Assembly (NCBI RefSeq): GCF_900107925.1
Contig: NZ_FNUJ01000003.1
Span: forward strand, 806,001-870,000
Length of the DNA: 64,000 bases
Direction: 5' to 3'
Origin: Amycolatopsis pretoriensis
GTDB taxonomy: Bacteria > Actinomycetota > Actinomycetes > Mycobacteriales > Pseudonocardiaceae
The notes under the pieces were generated by a model. The model was not told the DNA's origin and searched no databases. It saw nothing but the letters and a program-made list of their open reading frames with translations. Positions 34,667 through 42,803 of the stretch are shown piece after piece; the stretch's first letter is position 1, and the number at the start of each line of letters is the position of its first letter. The position numbers and the translations under genes were made by a program.

Positions 34667-35019
34667 CGGGCCTCCTCGTCGGCAGTCTCGGCGAACGACC
34701 GGACCCCGCGCCCCATGACGACGTCCGCAGCGCTCGGGAAGCAGGACACGCACTCTTCGTTCACGCGGTAGAGCCGAGCAGTCCCCCGCGGCTCGACCAA
34801 CACAAACCCGGTGTCAGCCAGCACCTTGAGGTGCGCAGAGACGGTGGACTGGCCCACGCTGACCCGCTCGACGATCTCCCCCACCGTCATCGGGCTGCCA
34901 GTCTCGGCAAGCAGGTTAAGGATCTGTACGCGCGTCGGGTCAGCGAGCGCCCGGAACCACTCGGCGTAGGTTTTGGCGATGTCTCGATCCAGCACAGCCA
35001 ACTCCCATCCATCGCTCAT
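34663..35019 (-). CDS. arsR: ArsR repressor coupled to ArsM-ArsN1
   Basis: 118 residues from the ATG at 35019; a GTG at 35055 is in frame but would place the operator inside the gene. Winged helix YAEWFRALADPTRVQILNLL and GQSTVSAHLKVLAD. The tail NEECVSCFPSAADVVMG resembles the tails of the ArsRs at 18189 and 16579 and adds a second Cys. It lacks a clear ribosome-binding site, so translation may be leaderless. Confidence 0.85.
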   Translation of the reverse strand: MSDGWELAVLDRDIAKTYAEWFRALADPTRVQILNLLAETGSPMTVGEIVERVSVGQSTVSAHLKVLADTGFVLVEPRGTARLYRVNEECVSCFPSAADVVMGRGVRSFAETADEEAR

Positions 35020-35040
35020 CGACGATAGACGATAGACGTC
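35018..35040. promoter_or_regulatory. Candidate ArsR operator at the arsR-arsM-arsN1 promoter
   Basis: ATCGA-CGATAG-ACGAT (35018-35033) matches the ATCGA-N6-TCGAT pattern with one mismatch and is overlapped by the direct repeat GACGATA-GACGATA-GACGTC. It touches the start codon. Confidence 0.5.
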
Positions 35041-35186
35041 ATTCGCGGAAGCCACCCGAAATCAAAGGTGATCGACTTTCCGCGGCCCCGAGCTTGCCGA
35101 CGAACTACTTGTCGCAGACGGCTCCGCGAGGGCTAGCCGAGCCGAAGATCGTCCGCTGATGTGAACGCAGAGCAGGGCCGAACGGC

Positions 35187-35334
35187 TCATAGCAATGCCG
35201 ACCGGAACGACTGTGTCACCAGGAACGCCGCCGCCCGTCAGCTAGGCGGAGCGCGAGCGATCGCAGCCGCACAGGCCCGTCCCGCGGCAGCCAAGGCGAG
35301 GTGATCGACAAGTACAACCGCCTCGACCTTGCAG
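35187..35334 (-). pseudogene. Degenerate GNAT C-terminal fragment
   Basis: A minus-strand frame reads VLVDHLALAAAGRACAAAIARAPPS, a stop, then VTQSFRSAL. This parallels the C-terminus of the GNAT at 7581-8192 (GRTLVAAAIARAPS and VAQSFRARI). It has an in-frame stop and no N-terminal half. Confidence 0.35.
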
Positions 35335-35375
35335 TCGGGACCATTCCGAAGCTAGCCATCGCGGGGCCGACGACG

Positions 35376-35411
35376 CGGAACCCCGGGGAGCGTTCGCTCC
35401 CCGGGGTTCCG
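35376..35411. terminator. Very strong hairpin, 17-bp stem
   Basis: CGGAACCCCGGGGAGCG, two bases, then its exact complement. Terminator-like but without a T tract. Confidence 0.5.
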
Positions 35412-35638
35412 AGTCTGGGAGTGACCGCGGGCACGGCCATCCGCCCCAACATCCCCTGTGCCCGGCCCAGTCAGACCCTTGCCCAGGGACTGCTACCAAG
35501 ATTTTTTTCTCAGCTTGCAGCGTGGTGTCAGCGTAACCGCCAGTGCCAACAGCTGCCAACAAAACCCGGCCGACTTAGACACGAGCGATGTCCCGTTTAC
35601 CTGCTGCAACTGGACGAAACTGTCCCCCCACCAGGGGA

Positions 35639-35669
35639 TTTGTGAGCCGCGCCGAGCCCGGCTCACAAA
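35639..35669. repeat. Inverted repeat, 11-bp arms
   Basis: TTTGTGAGCCG and CGGCTCACAAA flank a 9-base loop, with A/T at the outer ends, so it may end transcription in both directions. TTAGACAC repeats flank it. Confidence 0.5.
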
Positions 35670-35872
35670 CCTCCAATTTAGACACGGTTGAGCCGAGTTA
35701 GACACAAAATCGGGCTCCCGCAACCGTTTGACGGTTTGGCGAATCGACTTCCAAGGGCCATCATGAACAGCATGGCGAGGCTCGGCAAGGGCTTCGCTCG
35801 CGGCACGAACCGGACGGGCATCCGGCTCGCGCCGTCGGGGAAGCGATCAGCCCCGGCCCAGTCATCCACACG

Positions 35873-35912
35873 TTGCCCACGGTCGAGCACCTTCGTGCTC
35901 GACCGTGGGCAA
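35873..35912. repeat. Inverted repeat, 18-bp arms, before small membrane gene
   Basis: TTGCCCACGGTCGAGCAC, loop CTTC, then the exact complement. It ends about 25 bases before the TTG start of the next gene, close to its ribosome-binding site. It may terminate upstream transcription or control translation. Confidence 0.55.
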
Positions 35913-35937
35913 CCCGATTCACCCCAGGAGGAAGCAC

Positions 35938-36189
35938 TTGAGTGCGTCCCACACGCCACCGGCGGACCGTCCCGACACATCACCGCCGGCGACGCCGCAA
36001 TCGCCCACGCTCGCTCACGTTGCGTTGATGATCGTCGTGTTCGCCTTCATCGCCTGGCTGCTCCACAATGGCTACACGCCCGTGAACGCGTTGTTGATCA
36101 CGGCTGGCGCCGCGGGCATCGTCGGCATCACCGGTGGTGGCATCTACCTGGTCGTCCTCCGGGTCATTCGCGCGGTGCTGCAGGGGTGA
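35938..36189 (+). CDS. Small membrane protein
   Basis: 83 residues from a TTG at 35938 preceded by AGGAGGAAG. A proline-rich N-terminus is followed by two transmembrane helices (LAHVALMIVVFAFIAWLL and NALLITAGAAGIVGITGGGIYLVVL). Its stop overlaps the next start (TGATG). No family recognised. Confidence 0.55.
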   Translation: MSASHTPPADRPDTSPPATPQSPTLAHVALMIVVFAFIAWLLHNGYTPVNALLITAGAAGIVGITGGGIYLVVLRVIRAVLQG

Positions 36190-37040
36190 TGATGACGATC
36201 AACGACCCTCGGGGCTCCGTCGATGACGTGATCCGACCGGCCGACCCGCCGCGCCGAGGCAACAAGTCCTATCGCGCCCGGCGCCCGGCCTTCCAGCGCG
36301 GCTTCCCGCGCAAGATGCTCGACGACCTGAACCTGGCCGTCGAGCTGGCATTCACGTTGGCGGTTGATCTCGGTGATCTTGACGTGCGTGTTCTCGCCAA
36401 GCGATCCGGGCTACCCGCTGAAGCGCTCGAGAAGGTGCGGCACCGCGAGGTCTACCTGCCCGCTCCGCGGCTGGCTGGGCTGCTGCGCGTGTGCGGCCTG
36501 GACGAGCCGACCGTCAGGCGGGCCGCTGAGGCGACCGAGTTCCTCGACGACGCCGCCGTCATCCCATTCTTCCGGCCGACCGAGCTCCGCCTTACCTCTG
36601 CAGAGCAAGATATCGGCAGCCCGGCGGACCTCGCTGTCGTTCTCGACGTGGTCGCCCGCCGTTCTGGGATCCCGCTCAAGTACCTGGCCGTCGCGGCCGG
36701 GGTCTCCCGGGCGCAGCTGTACAGCCTGACCGGGAGCGCGCGCATGCCGCGCAAGCCCGACCAGCTAATCAACCTGCTCAGCGTGAGCGGGCTGCAGGCC
36801 GACGACGTCCAACACGTCGTCCAATGCTGGCGTCGCCTCGGCGCGGCCGCGATAGTGGCGAAGCTCGAAGCCACCGAACCGCCTTCGCCGGCGATCTCCG
36901 CGACCGCTGAGCTCGCGCGCTCTGAAGACAACTCGGCGGTCGCTGGTGCGCCGCAGGAACCCACCCGATCCGGCCCTTGGACCCGGCTGCGGGCGCTACT
37001 CATCGGTGACCGACCGCACGAGCCGGGCCCCCGGTCTTGA
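36189..37040 (+). CDS. Double-HTH regulator-like protein
   Basis: 283 residues, ATG coupled to the preceding gene. Two related helix-turn-helix-like segments lie at about residues 55-120 (LDVRVLAKRSGLPAEALEKVRHREVYLP) and 150-215 (LDVVARRSGIPLKYLAVAAGVSRAQLYSLTG). The C-terminus is disordered. The pairing with a small membrane protein suggests a locally acting regulator, but nothing in the sequence names its target. Confidence 0.55.
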   Translation: MMTINDPRGSVDDVIRPADPPRRGNKSYRARRPAFQRGFPRKMLDDLNLAVELAFTLAVDLGDLDVRVLAKRSGLPAEALEKVRHREVYLPAPRLAGLLRVCGLDEPTVRRAAEATEFLDDAAVIPFFRPTELRLTSAEQDIGSPADLAVVLDVVARRSGIPLKYLAVAAGVSRAQLYSLTGSARMPRKPDQLINLLSVSGLQADDVQHVVQCWRRLGAAAIVAKLEATEPPSPAISATAELARSEDNSAVAGAPQEPTRSGPWTRLRALLIGDRPHEPGPRS

Positions 37041-37594
37041 CGTAGGCGTTCGATCCGGAGCCGTGGTCTCGTCGGACGCGGTACTTCTCGGCGCTGCCAA
37101 GTAGTGCCTCGCCGTCTTTTCTGCCCTGGTCGTGGACCACCGGAACGCAGAACCCCGGCGTCGCCGGGATACCGACGCCGCGACGACTTCCCAGCAGGCG
37201 ACCTCGTGCGCCCGCCGCACGCTGCCATTGCTGGCGCCACGCCGAGGCCGATCCTCGGCGTGGCGCCAGCGCAATCCCCACTCACCAAGCCGGTTCAACG
37301 GTGACGACCCACACGGCGTCGCCGAACCCACACGGCGTCGTGCACGAAGACCGTCGGGCCGCCGAGCACGGGCAGCCAGTTCAGGTGTTCTTCCGCGACC
37401 TTGAGCAGCGCAGCGGTACCCTTCTTACCCCTTGGTCCGCGAAGCCGCGTCCGCAATCGAGCGGGTCCGCAACGGCCACGCGGCTTGAAGCGCTAGCGGG
37501 CCGCACTTCAGGATGACCGCTACGACCCCCGGGTCCGCATTTCGCGGTGCGTGAGGTTCGTAACACGGGCGCGCACTCAGCCGTCTATCCACAT
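37041..37594. other. Intergenic region with long hairpin and short tandem repeat
   Basis: No supported gene. It holds the 18-bp-stem hairpin at 37230-37270 and a 15-base direct repeat ACCCACACGGCGTCG at 37307 and 37326. Confidence 0.45.
37230..37270. terminator. Hairpin after the HTH gene, 18-bp stem
   Basis: GCTGGCGCCACGCCGAGG, five bases, then the exact complement. It lies 190 bases after the HTH gene and could terminate it. Confidence 0.5.
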
Positions 37595-38392
37595 ATGACT
37601 GGAACACCGTCGCCTGGCGCCGGGCAACTTGTACTCAGGCCGGGTGAAGGGTTCCCCTTCGCGGTAGGCGCGTCGGGTGGGCCGAGTTCGACGGTGTGGA
37701 AGATCCTCTCCGCGAAGACCCGTTCCGATGTCTACCTCGTTTCGCTACCGACGGCGCACACCATGAAGGTCAGCTTCCACGAGTCCGGGCAGTGGCAACA
37801 TTCCTTTCTTTCGAACGTGGCCATGCAGTACGTCGACACCAACGCCGAGCGGCACGTCGACCGCTGGGAACAGCCGCGGCCCTTCATCTCCGGCTTGAGG
37901 CGCGGCTACCGCGTGAGCGTGCCGCACACCGAGTTACGCCTGAAAGCCGATGACGGCAACGGGCAGGTGCGGTGGATCCCTGATCCGGGCGTGGGGTTCT
38001 GGGTGAACATCCACGTCGTCTTCCAGGCTCCGGAGCTCGCGGCCGCGGTGGCGTGGAAGGACAGTCTCCTCGTCGGCGAGTTGCGGCTGCACGACGGGGG
38101 CAAGGCGATCGTGGTGGCGCAGCGGGTCACCCCCGATCCGGCGCACGCCGTCCTCCTGGCTCAGTACCGAGACATGGTCCTGCACAACCTCCGGGGTCAG
38201 GGCTTCGCCGACACGCTCGCTGACCCCGTGGCGTTGATGTACGGGTGCGACGATGACGGAACCCGAACTGTGACTGAGCTGGCGCTCACTCCGCCGCCGG
38301 TCGGACACACCCCCATCTGCTCAGCCCGGTACCGGCGTCTAGACGGCATCGGCATCCAGTTCCGGCAGCCACGCGCACCGTCGTCGGGCTAG
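37595..38392 (+). CDS. Hypothetical actinomycete protein
   Basis: 265 residues from the ATG at 37595; an ATG at 37547 in frame is less likely. Recognisable segments are GASGGPSSTVWKILSAKTRSDVYL and TMKVSFHESGQWQHSF, which I associate with a widespread uncharacterised actinomycete family. No signal peptide or membrane helix. Function unknown. Confidence 0.6.
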   Translation: MTGTPSPGAGQLVLRPGEGFPFAVGASGGPSSTVWKILSAKTRSDVYLVSLPTAHTMKVSFHESGQWQHSFLSNVAMQYVDTNAERHVDRWEQPRPFISGLRRGYRVSVPHTELRLKADDGNGQVRWIPDPGVGFWVNIHVVFQAPELAAAVAWKDSLLVGELRLHDGGKAIVVAQRVTPDPAHAVLLAQYRDMVLHNLRGQGFADTLADPVALMYGCDDDGTRTVTELALTPPPVGHTPICSARYRRLDGIGIQFRQPRAPSSG

Positions 38393-38619
38393 AGAGCCGA
38401 GCACTGAGGTCGGCGACCGCGTGGCAAGCGATCCGGCTGACGCCGATGAGGCTGGACGGCAAACGAGGTGTTTACCCCGCGCCGTTGAACCACGCGAGTC
38501 TAAGCCCTTGACTGCGTGGTTGATCGAGCGACCCACCACGACTCGCCTCAGCAAATCCCATAGCCATCAGGAAGGCGATGAGCTTGAATTACCGGTCGAC
38601 AGACCACCAGCTACCGGCT

Positions 38620-38633
38620 CGTTAACATTAACG
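38620..38633. promoter_or_regulatory. Palindromic operator candidate
   Basis: CGTTAA-CA-TTAACG, extended outward to GGCTC and GGAGCC with one extra base. It lies 28 bases before the start of the PD-(D/E)XK-like gene, in locally AT-rich DNA. Confidence 0.5.
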
Positions 38634-38661
38634 GAGCCATTCCGTCACGAGGAGGGGGATC

Positions 38662-39852
38662 ATGGCCAAGAAGTCTCGCGACCTGTTCGTACCCGTGGTT
38701 CCGGCAGGCAAGCTCGACCGCCTGTTCACGCAGGCCTCCAGTGGTCCCCGCCATGGAGCAGCCCGAGAGCTGATGAACCGCATCTTCGAGAACTTCGTCG
38801 ACGTCGACGGCAGCTTCGTCCGGGAGTTTCAGACGACCGGGTTCTCACCACGACTATTCGAACTGGCGCTCTTCGCCTACCTCGAGGAACAGGATCTTCC
38901 GCTCGACCGCAGCGCCCCCGCACCCGACTTTGTCATCCGAGGCGACCATCCCGTTGCCATCGAAGTGACCACCACCAACCCTTCCCAAGCAGCGCTGGCC
39001 GGCGCTCCGTCAACGCCGAGCTGGCTGCCGGACGACCTGGAGACAGCCGACCAAGAGTTCGTCTTCCAGCTCGGTAAGGCCCTCCGTCGCAAACTGACCC
39101 ACCGCGACGCCCAGGACCGCGCCTACTGGGAATTGCCCCACGTCGAAGGAATTCCCTTTGTGATCGCTGTCGGCGCTTTCCACAACGACCACGCGCAGCT
39201 CCACCCCGATGCCCTCCTCGCCCGCTATCTCTATGGCCTAGACCAGTCCTTCAGTCACGACGAGGCTGGCAACCTCACGATCGCACAGCAGGAGCTGGTG
39301 GAACACCGCTGGTCGGCAAAGCCCAAGCCGCTTCCCAGCGGCCTGTTCAAGCAACCTGAAGCGGCACACCTCGCTGGCGTGTTGTTCAGCAACTCCCACA
39401 CGATCGCGAAGTTCAACCGCATCGGCATCGAGCAAGGACTCGGCAACGACGAGACCGCGCTCGTACGCTTCGGCACCTGCTACGACTACACACCGAACTC
39501 AGCGTCGCCGAGCGAGTTCGCCTACGTCGTCGGCGAACGCCCTGGTGAACAAGAAGACTTTGCCGAAGGGCTGACACTGTTCATCAACCCCTGGGCCGCG
39601 ACGCCACTCGTCCCCGAAGCATTGCCAAAAATCGTCACGACCGCCCCCCGCGACAGTGATGGTCTCCTGGAATCCACCTTCCCCGCAGGATTTCGGCCGT
39701 TCAGCTCGAAGACGATGGTCTTCCCGGGACCGCATAGCATCGTGTTCGCCCGGTACTTCCAACGGGACCAGCTCGGTCTACTGAAGCCCGGGTCACCCAG
39801 TTTCGCCGAGTTGATGCAGCGAATGGCGGATGACTTCGAAGAACCAGCATGA
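38662..39852 (+). CDS. PD-(D/E)XK nuclease-like protein
   Basis: 396 residues; ATG after GAGGAGGGGG. The N-terminal third fits a restriction-endonuclease-like core: RLFELALFAYLEE (helix with Glu), then APDFVIRGDHPVAIEVTTT (acidic residue, strand, E-x-T in place of E-x-K). The remaining 270 residues have no recognised domain. It is convergent with the CBASS operon, 60 bases apart, and has its own operator-like palindrome. A defence role is plausible but not shown. Confidence 0.6.
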   Translation: MAKKSRDLFVPVVPAGKLDRLFTQASSGPRHGAARELMNRIFENFVDVDGSFVREFQTTGFSPRLFELALFAYLEEQDLPLDRSAPAPDFVIRGDHPVAIEVTTTNPSQAALAGAPSTPSWLPDDLETADQEFVFQLGKALRRKLTHRDAQDRAYWELPHVEGIPFVIAVGAFHNDHAQLHPDALLARYLYGLDQSFSHDEAGNLTIAQQELVEHRWSAKPKPLPSGLFKQPEAAHLAGVLFSNSHTIAKFNRIGIEQGLGNDETALVRFGTCYDYTPNSASPSEFAYVVGERPGEQEDFAEGLTLFINPWAATPLVPEALPKIVTTAPRDSDGLLESTFPAGFRPFSSKTMVFPGPHSIVFARYFQRDQLGLLKPGSPSFAELMQRMADDFEEPA

Positions 39853-39911
39853 TGATGCGGATACCTACCTGCGACAGTCGAGCGCTGGGCTTGACGGGGG
39901 CATAGGAATGG

Positions 39912-41384
39912 CTAGTTGGGTATGACGAACGCGGGCTCGTAACCGTCGATCGTGAGGTCTTCGTAGGTCTGGGTTGTAGGAACCCTGTCCCAGATCCCGC
40001 CTAGGAGAACTGCAAATCCGGCGGGCGTGGCAAGAAAGAGATGCAGCATCGGGGGCCTGACGGTGCGGGCGATCTCGCGGGCGAGATCCCGGATGGCGAC
40101 GGCGACCCCGAAGGCGTGGTCCAGGCCGGCGATGCTCGCGTTCGATGTGCCCGTGGCAGGTTGGACCGTCAGCAACGGGATGTCCTGGCCGGTCGAAGCG
40201 AGGTACCCGCGAACATCGGCGGTGAGATCCGCGGAGATCGCGAGGCACAACGCCACGTCCCGCCCGACCGGGAGATCTGAGACTGAGCCGGACAAGGAGA
40301 TCGCCGCGGGCGGGACACCGGTCGGCGCAACCCACAGCTGTCCGTCCTTGACCTTCGCGACGGTGAACCCTGCGGTCTCCTGAAAGATCACACCGGCGGT
40401 GAACCACGTAGGGAGCCGCATGGTACCGGTGATCAGGATGCGGCGTGCCCCAAGACGGCGGAGTTCGCGCTGCGCATCGAGAAGCTGGGGTCGGAGGATC
40501 GTCTCCCACTCCCGCGGGCTCTTCAATCCTCTGCGGTTTCGCGCTTCGGTTCCCCGAAAGCGGTCCACCCAGTCCAGGGTGACCGCCGCGTCGGAGGGGG
40601 CGGCGTGGTCCTCGAGGGCGTTGATGGCCAGGACAGTGAACGGGTCGGTGGCCTGGAGCCCGAGCCGGTCGATCGCATCACGGATGTCGTCGGCCGACCT
40701 CTCTACCCGGTTGGTCTTGACCCATTCCCGGACTTCGGCGATCCCCAGGCGAAAGGCCGCTTCGTCGGCTCGGACCCCTGCCGCGTAGCTGATCTCGGCG
40801 ACGTGATCCCGCCAAACGGCTTCGGAGGCGTCGGTACGGAAGCGCAGGTCGGCGAGGAAGCGGAGTAGTTCATCATCGGTGCAGTTCAGGTGCTGACTGA
40901 GACGTGCCCGGGCTTCGAGTGCGTGGGCCGATGTCGCGTGCCGGAGCCGCCCGTCGAGACGGTCGTGGCGATCGCGCAACGTCAGCACCGCGTCGGCCGG
41001 GTCGATGGAACGCGTGGTGACCAACGTCAACTGAGGGCGCGTCTCGTCTCGGGAGAGGTCGAGCCAAGCGCGATAGAACCGTTGCAGGATGCTTGCCCCG
41101 CCGGCTCTGGTCGGTTCGCACAGCCAGTCGAGTGTCGCGGCCCGCTCCGCGGACACGGTCGCCTTCACCTGGACGTACTCGTTCGGGCCTCGAGCCTTGG
41201 TGATCACGACGTCGTCAACGTTGCCGGCCTCGACGGCTTCGACAGTGACACCTCGGACACCGGTATTGGGGACCAAGGTGCGGAGGGCAGCGTGCCAGGC
41301 GACGGCGTGCTGGACGTCGTCGCCCGTCAGCCGGGCGCCGCTCGCGCTAGGTCGGCCAGCGGCGGACGTGCCGTTCACGTTCAC
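39912..41384 (-). CDS. cap4: CBASS effector: nuclease-SAVED (Cap4-like)
   Basis: 490 residues. The N-terminus is a DUF4297-type endonuclease: VEAVEAGNVDDVV and YVQVKATVS give the D and Q-x-K catalytic pattern (Asp57/58, Gln72, Lys74). The C-terminal 180 residues are a SAVED domain (VALCLAISADLTADVRGYL, TSNASIAGLDHAFGVAVAI, MLHLFLATPAGFAVLLGG), which binds cyclic oligonucleotides. On activation it should degrade DNA and cause abortive infection. ATGA overlap with the cap6-like gene. Confidence 0.88.
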   Translation of the reverse strand: MNVNGTSAAGRPSASGARLTGDDVQHAVAWHAALRTLVPNTGVRGVTVEAVEAGNVDDVVITKARGPNEYVQVKATVSAERAATLDWLCEPTRAGGASILQRFYRAWLDLSRDETRPQLTLVTTRSIDPADAVLTLRDRHDRLDGRLRHATSAHALEARARLSQHLNCTDDELLRFLADLRFRTDASEAVWRDHVAEISYAAGVRADEAAFRLGIAEVREWVKTNRVERSADDIRDAIDRLGLQATDPFTVLAINALEDHAAPSDAAVTLDWVDRFRGTEARNRRGLKSPREWETILRPQLLDAQRELRRLGARRILITGTMRLPTWFTAGVIFQETAGFTVAKVKDGQLWVAPTGVPPAAISLSGSVSDLPVGRDVALCLAISADLTADVRGYLASTGQDIPLLTVQPATGTSNASIAGLDHAFGVAVAIRDLAREIARTVRPPMLHLFLATPAGFAVLLGGIWDRVPTTQTYEDLTIDGYEPAFVIPN

Positions 41385-42292
41385 GACCGTGTCGTGAACG
41401 GAGGCGTCGGCGGGCAGCTGCGGACCTGCTCTGCGATGAGCTCGGCCGTGATGGGGTGTTCCGGGTAGGCGGCCATGCAGGAGGCGGCGAGCACCCGGTC
41501 GACCAGGTCGGAGTAGGTGTGGCCGTACCCACGCCCGTTCGGGCCAGTGAGGTCGACCAGGAGCGTCAAGTCCTCAGAGCTGAGGGTGATCCCTTCGAAG
41601 AGGGACTGCAGGAGGGCGGCGCGCTGGGCCTCGTCGGGCCGGGCGAAGTCGAACTCGGCCGCGGCCCTTCGGCGGATCGCGGGGTCGAGTGCGCCGATGC
41701 GGTTGGTGCACATGATCACCAGGGCTCCCGGCGCCTCGGTGGCAAGCTGGCTGATGCCGCGGATCAGGGCGTTCACTCCCGCTCGGTCCTCGTGGTGCAT
41801 CTGGCTCGCTTCTCGGGACTGGGCGAGGGCGTCGGCCTCGTCGATGACGAGGATCGTAGGCCGTGCCGAGCCGACCGCGCGAGCCTCATCGAGCACGACG
41901 TCGAACGCCGTACCGATCAGCCGCGTCATCTCGCCGACCGCCCCTGTGCCGCGTGCCCGCAGGCTGAGCCGCTTCACCCGCACGTCGATGCCGTGCCTGC
42001 GGGCGATGGCGTCGGCGAACGTCTCCGCGAGGGTGGTCTTCCCTGTGCCCACGTCGCCGGCGAAGATGATCAGCGGTGGCCGGTCGGCCAGCCGTTCGAC
42101 CGCGGGCAGCACGGTGCCGTGGGCCCGGAGGCTCCACTCGCGCAGCAAGTCGGGCTGCATGATCAGCTCGGCCTCTCTGGCCAGCCGGGCCTTGACGTGG
42201 TCGAGCCCGACCAGACGTGCGTAGCGCTGCTGGGCGACGGGGTCGGGGAGGTCGAGGTCGTCCTCGAACAGGTCGTTGAGAGTGGTGGTCAT
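41381..42292 (-). CDS. cap6: TRIP13/Pch2-like AAA+ ATPase (Cap6)
   Basis: 303 residues. Walker A is GDVGTGKTT (about 79-87), Walker B is ILVIDEADAL, and there is a sensor/arginine segment CTNRIGALDPAIRRRAA. In type III CBASS this ATPase remodels the HORMA protein and switches the cyclase off. It overlaps cap7 above and cap4 below by ATGA. The context with a HORMA-like gene fixes the assignment. Confidence 0.88.
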   Translation of the reverse strand: MTTTLNDLFEDDLDLPDPVAQQRYARLVGLDHVKARLAREAELIMQPDLLREWSLRAHGTVLPAVERLADRPPLIIFAGDVGTGKTTLAETFADAIARRHGIDVRVKRLSLRARGTGAVGEMTRLIGTAFDVVLDEARAVGSARPTILVIDEADALAQSREASQMHHEDRAGVNALIRGISQLATEAPGALVIMCTNRIGALDPAIRRRAAAEFDFARPDEAQRAALLQSLFEGITLSSEDLTLLVDLTGPNGRGYGHTYSDLVDRVLAASCMAAYPEHPITAELIAEQVRSCPPTPPFTTRS

Positions 42293-42798
42293 CGCGGTCG
42301 GTACGTGCTCCTCGTGAAACCCGTCCCGCTGGACGAGTAGGTCCGGTCAAAGGTGTGGTAGCCGCCCGTGTAACCAGGGGCGGGGGCATCGGTGCGGCTG
42401 AACGGCAGCAGTTCGGTGAACTCGTCCCGGTCGGTGCTGGGCAGGAACGACCACTTCAAGCTGTAGTGCAGGAAGCTGGTGAACACGGCGCCGTCGGTGT
42501 CGGCGTGGCGGTAGATCCCGCCCGCGCGATCGTCGGCGATCAAGGTGCCGTTCGCGGCCGTGTACTCCAAGGTGAGGATCCAGTCGCCATCCCTCTGGAA
42601 GCCGTAGATGACCTTGTCGACGTAGCCGCCGTGGGACAGGAGCGCGGCCTCCAGGGCGTAGTCCGTGATCGCGCTGTCGGACGGGCGACCGTAGTAGCGC
42701 TGCACCTGCCGCAGGTCGGTGGCGATCTTCGAGGCGACATACTTCGCGGACGCCAAGCTGTACGTTCCGGCCTCGGAGCGGGTGTAGGACGTCGTCAT
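42289..42798 (-). CDS. cap7: Bacterial HORMA-like protein (Cap7)
   Basis: 169 residues. It begins SYTRSEAGTYSLASAKYVASKIATDLRQVQRYYG, typical of CBASS HORMA proteins, and ends with a serine/threonine/tyrosine-rich tail (RTYSSSGTGFTRSTYRPR) that can act as the closure or peptide segment. In type III CBASS it binds and activates the CD-NTase when infection is sensed. The assignment rests on operon position and the N-terminal pattern. Confidence 0.8.
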   Translation of the reverse strand: MTTSYTRSEAGTYSLASAKYVASKIATDLRQVQRYYGRPSDSAITDYALEAALLSHGGYVDKVIYGFQRDGDWILTLEYTAANGTLIADDRAGGIYRHADTDGAVFTSFLHYSLKWSFLPSTDRDEFTELLPFSRTDAPAPGYTGGYHTFDRTYSSSGTGFTRSTYRPR

Positions 42799-42803
42799 GA
42801 CTG

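Larger units (their letters stand above)
35056..35937. other. Gene-poor, palindrome-rich interval
   Basis: No credible intact gene in about 880 bases. It contains the GNAT remnant, three long perfect palindromes (35376-35411, 35639-35669, 35873-35912) and three TTAGACAC repeats (35575, 35678, 35698). It separates the arsenic region from the accessory and defence genes and looks like old insertion or junction DNA. Confidence 0.5.

Noticed and set aside
37000..37331. Minus-strand frames of 90-110 residues after the HTH gene
   Set aside because: Arg-rich composition, overlap with a long hairpin and no domain; insufficient support for a gene.
37307..37340. Possible CRISPR-like repeat
   Set aside because: Only two copies of a 15-base repeat 4 bases apart, no spacer series and no cas gene.
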